This document shows, piece after piece, positions 4,547-7,682 of a stretch of DNA of 7,682 nucleotides. The stretch comes from an uncultured Veillonella sp. (GTDB taxonomy: Bacteria; Bacillota_C; Negativicutes; Veillonellales; Veillonellaceae). Both the position numbers and the translations under genes were made by a program. Location: contig CAAFRK010000054.1 of NCBI GenBank assembly GCA_900765235.1, positions 1 through 7,682 of the forward strand, written 5' to 3'. Each line of letters begins with the position of its first letter. Positions within the stretch are counted from its first letter, which is position 1. The notes under the pieces were generated by a model that did not search any database, was not told where the DNA came from, and saw nothing but the letters and a program-made list of their open reading frames with translations.

Positions 4547-5044
4547 ATGAATTATAAATACACCTATGAAAGCCCATTAGGAACTATGATTATGCTTGGT
4601 ACATTATCATACTTAACAGATTTGTTTTTTATCGATGAAGATTATGCACCAAGTTATGATGATGCGGAGTATATAGAGCAACTAACAGGTCCATTTGAAG
4701 TAACTATTATGTGGCTAGATCAATACTTTAATGGTAAAAAGCCTTTTATTACACCACCGATTCAGTTAGAGGGGACAGAGTTCCGTAAGTCTGTATGGTC
4801 TATATTACAAACTATACCTTATGGTAAAACTACAACATATGGAGATATAGGTAAAGAGATTGCAAAACAGCAAGGAAAAGATAGGATGTCTGCTCAAGCT
4901 GTGGGCGGTGCCGTAGGACATAATCCTATATCTATTATCATTCCATGTCATCGTGTGATTGGTAGTAATGGAAAATTAACTGGCTATGCTGGCGGTATTG
5001 AACGTAAGAAATACATGCTTGATCTTGAAGCGAAACATAAATAG
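4547..5044 (+). CDS. ogt: Methylated-DNA--protein-cysteine methyltransferase (Ogt)
   Basis: This 165-residue suicide repair enzyme transfers the alkyl group from O6-alkylguanine (and O4-alkylthymine) in DNA to its own cysteine. The ATG at 4547 follows AAGGAG at 4531-4536. An N-terminal ribonuclease-like domain (about 1-70) precedes the catalytic domain, which starts at FRKSVWSILQTIPYGKTTTY. The active site P-C-H-R-V contains Cys134 and His135, and the hinge Asn126 is present. The position that holds the arginine finger in human AGT (R128) is Gln117 here (SAQAVGGAVGHNP). I recall this as common in Firmicutes Ogt proteins. The gene follows the macrodomain gene by 102 bases with no terminator between, so it may be co-transcribed; a possible promoter around 4459-4485 is weak. 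It ends at a terminator shared with the convergent hydrolase gene. Confidence 0.93.
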   Translation: MNYKYTYESPLGTMIMLGTLSYLTDLFFIDEDYAPSYDDAEYIEQLTGPFEVTIMWLDQYFNGKKPFITPPIQLEGTEFRKSVWSILQTIPYGKTTTYGDIGKEIAKQQGKDRMSAQAVGGAVGHNPISIIIPCHRVIGSNGKLTGYAGGIERKKYMLDLEAKHK

Positions 5045-5094
5045 TACATATTAGATTGTAAAATCATATTTAAATAGACTTATAGAAAAAGAAG

Positions 5095-5141
5095 AAAGAG
5101 ATTACTCATGATGGATAGACACATCATAGGTAATCTCTTTT
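5095..5141. terminator. Bidirectional terminator between ogt and the FAH-family gene
   Basis: An 11-bp perfect stem (5095-5105 with 5130-5140) continues after one G-U pair and a mismatch into 6 more pairs (5108-5113 with 5122-5127), closing an 8-nt loop. TTTT follows on the plus strand and a T/C-rich tract on the minus strand, so it serves both converging genes. Confidence 0.85.
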
Positions 5142-5158
5142 GGTATATATAGGTGGGA

Positions 5159-5824
5159 CTATTTAAATTGATTTACTAAGGTACCAATGCCACTAATCGA
5201 TATAGATACGGTATCTCCTGATTTTAACCAACCATATTTGCTTTCATTTTTACCAAGTACAACACCACTAGGTGTACCGGTAAAGATAATGTCACCCTCT
5301 TGTAGTGTAATATACTGGGATACAAATTCGATAATCGCGTCCGGTTTAAACATCATTTGTTGTAATTTGGCTTGTTGACGTATTTCACCATTTACTGTTG
5401 TAGTAATAGTGGCATTGTCAAAATCAAAATCATCTGGAGAAACAATAGTAGGACCAATAGGAGCAAAGTTGTCTAAGGATTTACCTAGAATCCATTGGGA
5501 TCCTCTAAACTGCAAGCTACGAGCTGAAACATCATTTCCAATGGTATAGCCTAATATATGGTCTCTGGCCTTTTCACGAGATATATTTTTACCAGCCTTA
5601 CCAATGACGATAACCAGTTCTCCTTCGTAATCATAATGAAGGCTTTCATCTTGAATGGGAACTATATCTTGATGTGACGCCAATGCATTAGATGTTTTCA
5701 TAAAGATTTCCGGAAAATCATGTGTAGCAAGACTAGTTTCCTCTATATGGTCTGCATAGTTTAAACCGATACAGATAATGTTTTTGGGATTAGTAATTAG
5801 GATACGGTTAGTAGATTCTTTCAT
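5159..5824 (-). CDS. Fumarylacetoacetate hydrolase (FAH) family protein
   Basis: This 221-residue protein is a single FAH domain acting on a small oxo-acid or acylpyruvate-type substrate with Mg2+ or Mn2+; the exact substrate cannot be read from the sequence. The ATG at 5824 is preceded by AAGGAGGT with 7 bases between. Early residues C-I-G-L-N-Y-A-D-H-I-E-E contain His26, the catalytic His of the FAHD1/YcgM group. The metal triad is Glu67 and Glu69 (DYEGELVIVIG) with Asp98 (GNDVSARSLQ). Near the C-terminus GDIIFTGTPSGV is the family's signature loop. The length fits short bacterial members such as YcgM and not the 420-residue eukaryotic FAH. It is a single gene, transcribed divergently from 5983-7206. 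No degradation-pathway gene lies nearby to fix its role. Oxaloacetate decarboxylation or acylpyruvate hydrolysis are the usual activities in this group. Confidence 0.9.
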   Translation of the reverse strand: MKESTNRILITNPKNIICIGLNYADHIEETSLATHDFPEIFMKTSNALASHQDIVPIQDESLHYDYEGELVIVIGKAGKNISREKARDHILGYTIGNDVSARSLQFRGSQWILGKSLDNFAPIGPTIVSPDDFDFDNATITTTVNGEIRQQAKLQQMMFKPDAIIEFVSQYITLQEGDIIFTGTPSGVVLGKNESKYGWLKSGDTVSISISGIGTLVNQFK

Positions 5825-5902
5825 GAGAGATACCTCCTTAAGAGATAAGATACATATATTGTAAGTTAATTATAATATAAATCGGTATGTAAAGAATATT
5901 TT

Positions 5903-5935
5903 TGACAAAATAATTATATAGAGGCATTTTTGTCA
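5903..5935. promoter_or_regulatory. Inverted repeat between divergent genes
   Basis: TGACAAAA (5903-5910) and TTTTGTCA (5928-5935) are perfect 8-bp inverted arms 17 bases apart, in the 158-base interval between the divergent genes. The left arm sits within a consensus TTGACA (5902-5907). It may be a regulator site; the DNA here is AT-rich, so chance is possible. Confidence 0.35.
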
Positions 5936-5982
5936 CATCCTGTTTGTTATATTTAAACAAAGTAATAAAAGGAGGAGTTCCT

Positions 5983-7206
5983 ATGTATATGCATAGAAAT
6001 GTGACAGATAAATTTATAGGTACCGTAGTATCTTGTGACATTATAAGTACGGGTAGCTGGTATGGTGATTTACCAGATGGCGTTCCAAAGGAAGTGAAAT
6101 TAAATCGTAAAGATTACTATATTGAAGAGATACAACATATTTCTATCAAGGAAGTCATAAGTGTTACCTATGGTATTAAATGGGAGCATATCTCAAAACC
6201 TGTAGAGGGGAAAATAGAATCCTTAACTACTAAGGAGTACTCAATTGACGAATCTAAAAAACAATATCTATTAGAGCTTATGGGGCGTAGATTTTCCGAT
6301 GATATTGACCTATATGATGAGGATGAGTGTGCTGTCCAAGTGCAGCTCATCAACACTGAGGATCAGGAATTTATATATAAATTTCCTTTTGATAATACCC
6401 TGAGGGCCATGTCTATACTATTCAGACAAATTCTAGGTATGTCTACATTACTTTTATTTGATGGAAATCGAGAAAAAGATAGAATTCAAGAGATTCATAT
6501 TGAAGTGCAAAAAAATATGTACCAAGAATATGGTGACGTAAATACATTGAATTTTAATTGGAATGAGCCGTCTATTTCCATTGATTGTAATAGTAAGCAA
6601 TTTGGTCACTCTAGCCATAGTCATAGCGAGTATGTAGATAATCAAATGATTCATCAATTGAAGCAAGATATTGACTTTCACATTGGCGAAACGCTATATA
6701 GTCTAGATTCCTTTAGTCTTAGTGAAAGTCATGACCTTGATAGAGACCCTGCTCGTGGTGGTATAGTAACAGTACGTATTAAATGGGTGCATAAAGAGGA
6801 TACATTGTTTATAGGGAATCTAACAGATCAGTATGTGCCCACTTGGTATAAAAATCTAATTAATTTTATACAAGCTCATACAAGAGATAAATCTTTACAA
6901 GAGTTTTTACAATCAAATCATATATCTGATAAAAGGATTTATACGTATTGTTCAGTATATATTTTTAAGATAAACCAGGAATTTTATTATCGTACTGATA
7001 GAAATGATATAAATGAAGGGGATATTGTAAAAGTTCCGTTTGGATCCGATAATGCGGTTCGTACTGGTCGTGTAGAATCTATTTCATATCATACGCGTTA
7101 TGACGTACCTTATGATTTGAAACGAACTAAATTTATTATAGATAAAGACATAGAAATTATTTATGATACCAATCGTTATAGATATGATGATCCATATGAT
7201 TTATAA
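5983..7206 (+). CDS. Hypothetical protein with PriA-like C-terminal segment, 407 residues
   Basis: I do not recognise the whole protein. The ATG at 5983 is preceded by AAAAGGAGG (5967-5975) with 7 bases between; the frame is open 13 codons further upstream without a site. It is soluble, acidic, and rich in Asp, Ile and Tyr. The first 100 residues look beta-rich. About 105-180 holds an E/D-rich stretch, then a helical L-R-A-M-S-I-L-F-R-Q. The middle carries an H-S-S-H-S-H cluster near residue 210 that could bind metal. The last 70 residues, with FYYRTD, I-N-E-G-D-I-V-K-V-P-F-G, then R-V-E-S-I and D-L-K-R-T-K-F-I-I, follow the pattern of the PriA 3'-DNA-binding domain (F-x-Y then G-D-x-V-x-V-P-F-G then G-x-V then L-K-x-I). 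That suggests a beta-barrel, not a helicase: no Walker motifs occur. It is a single-gene unit. Confidence 0.8.
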   Translation: MYMHRNVTDKFIGTVVSCDIISTGSWYGDLPDGVPKEVKLNRKDYYIEEIQHISIKEVISVTYGIKWEHISKPVEGKIESLTTKEYSIDESKKQYLLELMGRRFSDDIDLYDEDECAVQVQLINTEDQEFIYKFPFDNTLRAMSILFRQILGMSTLLLFDGNREKDRIQEIHIEVQKNMYQEYGDVNTLNFNWNEPSISIDCNSKQFGHSSHSHSEYVDNQMIHQLKQDIDFHIGETLYSLDSFSLSESHDLDRDPARGGIVTVRIKWVHKEDTLFIGNLTDQYVPTWYKNLINFIQAHTRDKSLQEFLQSNHISDKRIYTYCSVYIFKINQEFYYRTDRNDINEGDIVKVPFGSDNAVRTGRVESISYHTRYDVPYDLKRTKFIIDKDIEIIYDTNRYRYDDPYDL

Positions 7207-7240
7207 GGCATTAAAATAAGTGATATTCTGTATTTTGTAC

Positions 7241-7254
7241 TTAAGTATACTTAA
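7241..7254. promoter_or_regulatory. 14-bp perfect palindrome upstream of ilvE
   Basis: TTAAGTATACTTAA is fully self-complementary and lies 38 bases before the -35 of the ilvE promoter and 35 bases after the end of the previous gene. Flanking AATAAGT (7215-7221) and ACTTATT (7254-7260) could extend a weak hairpin, but there is no T-run, so an operator is more likely than a terminator. Confidence 0.4.
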
Positions 7255-7292
7255 CTTATTACATGTCTAATCTCTGTCCTCTATAGAATATG

Positions 7293-7321
7293 TTGAAATA
7301 ACTTGCTCATAGTGTTAAGAT
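7293..7321 (+). promoter_or_regulatory. ilvE promoter
   Basis: TTGAAA (7293-7298) and TAAGAT (7316-7321) are 17 bases apart, with a TGT extension just before the -10. The predicted start near 7328 leaves a leader of under 30 nt, too short for a T-box or riboswitch. Confidence 0.55.
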
Positions 7322-7355
7322 TATAAGTATATTAATAAGCATGGAGGTAATTGTT

Positions 7356-7682
7356 ATGAGCAAGAATATCGATTGGGATAATCTCGGTTTTGGTTATGTA
7401 GAAACCGACTACCGTTATTTGACTACATATAAAGATGGTAAATGGGACGAAGGCGGATTAATTACTGATGCTAACGTTGTTCTTAATGAATGTGCTGGTG
7501 TATTCCAATACGCTCAAACTGTCTTTGAAGGTTTGAAAGCATATTACACTAAAGATGGTCACATCGTATGCTTCCGTCCAGATTTGAATGCAGTTCGTTT
7601 GAATCAATCTTGTGAACGCCTTGTAATGCCTACATTACCTGAAGGTCGTTTCCTTGAAGCTGTAAAAGAAGTTGTAAAAGCA
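7356..7682 (+). CDS. ilvE: Branched-chain amino acid aminotransferase, 5' part
   Basis: The first 109 codons of a PLP-dependent class IV aminotransferase run off the window. The enzyme interconverts valine, leucine and isoleucine with their 2-oxo acids using glutamate. The ATG at 7356 is preceded by GGAGG (7343-7347). Recognisable segments are NLGFGYVETDYRYLTTYKDG at the N-terminus, then V-F-Q-Y-A-Q-T-V-F-E-G-L-K-A-Y, then FRPDLNAVRLNQSCERLVMP, all typical of bacterial IlvE of the longer (about 340-360 residue) type. The PLP lysine lies beyond the window. Codons such as GGT, CGT and GAA dominate more than in the preceding genes, as expected for a well-expressed housekeeping gene. Confidence 0.92.
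   Translation, partial: MSKNIDWDNLGFGYVETDYRYLTTYKDGKWDEGGLITDANVVLNECAGVFQYAQTVFEGLKAYYTKDGHIVCFRPDLNAVRLNQSCERLVMPTLPEGRFLEAVKEVVKA

Noticed and set aside
5187..5378. Plus-strand open frame of 63 codons
   Set aside because: It is antisense to the FAH-family gene, which has full family motifs; there is no ribosome-binding site.
5838..6041. Minus-strand open frame of 67 codons rich in hydrophobic residues
   Set aside because: It overlaps the start of the 407-residue gene and the AT-rich intergenic promoter region. The hydrophobic character comes from AT-rich codons, and no Shine-Dalgarno sequence is present.
6168..6681. Two minus-strand frames inside the 407-residue gene
   Set aside because: They are shadows of a gene with a strong ribosome-binding site and coherent reading; neither has a start signal.
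7207..7355. T-box or riboswitch leader for ilvE
   Set aside because: The interval is under 150 bases, the likely promoter leaves a leader of under 30 nt, and no T-box motif or terminator hairpin is visible.
1..7682. CRISPR array, tRNA or rRNA genes
   Set aside because: No regularly spaced repeat series, cloverleaf-like segment or conserved rRNA sequence was seen on either strand.

Overview
The window is AT-rich DNA with strong AGGAGG-type ribosome-binding sites, extended -10 promoters and short, tightly packed single genes. Together with the protein flavour (a Firmicutes-type Ogt, a zinc macrodomain hydrolase, an IS1249-type transposase) this suggests a Firmicutes-lineage chromosome. From memory of similar proteins I favour a Negativicute such as Veillonella. 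The genus is an inference and no marker gene proves it.

Layout. Bases 1-1370 hold a small CxCxxC protein gene (minus strand) and a secreted DUF4367-like protein gene (plus strand), read divergently from two extended -10 promoters and each closed by a hairpin terminator. Bases 1380-1760 look empty of genes at first sight but carry the most interesting unit. A roughly 70-nt RNA on the plus strand and a roughly 220-nt mRNA on the minus strand converge on one bidirectional terminator. The mRNA encodes a 33-residue hydrophobic peptide. A 17/18-nt direct repeat makes the small RNA complementary to the mRNA's translation start. This is the architecture of the pAD1 par (fst/RNA II) type I toxin-antitoxin locus, here with a different peptide and an apparent ATC start codon. 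Bases 1767-2306 hold an unrecognised 135-residue protein gene, a possible short transcript with palindromes, and a strong terminator.

Bases 2330-3678 are an IS1249-type (IS256 family) insertion sequence with 25-bp perfect terminal inverted repeats, an intact DDE transposase, a leader hairpin and a second copy of the end sequence inside the left end. Its right end lies at or near the beginning of a zinc-macrodomain ADP-ribose hydrolase gene. The native start of that gene is lost, and the open frame now begins at a TTG inside the IS that overlaps the transposase stop codon. No target duplication is visible.

Bases 4547-7682 hold ogt (O6-alkylguanine-DNA alkyltransferase), which may be read together with the macrodomain gene. 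A convergent fumarylacetoacetate hydrolase-family gene shares a bidirectional terminator with ogt. A 407-residue protein of unknown function with a PriA-like C-terminal segment is transcribed divergently from the hydrolase gene. The window ends in the first 109 codons of ilvE, behind its own promoter and a 14-bp perfect palindrome. Apart from the toxin-antitoxin pair and the possible macrodomain-ogt unit, the genes look independently transcribed.
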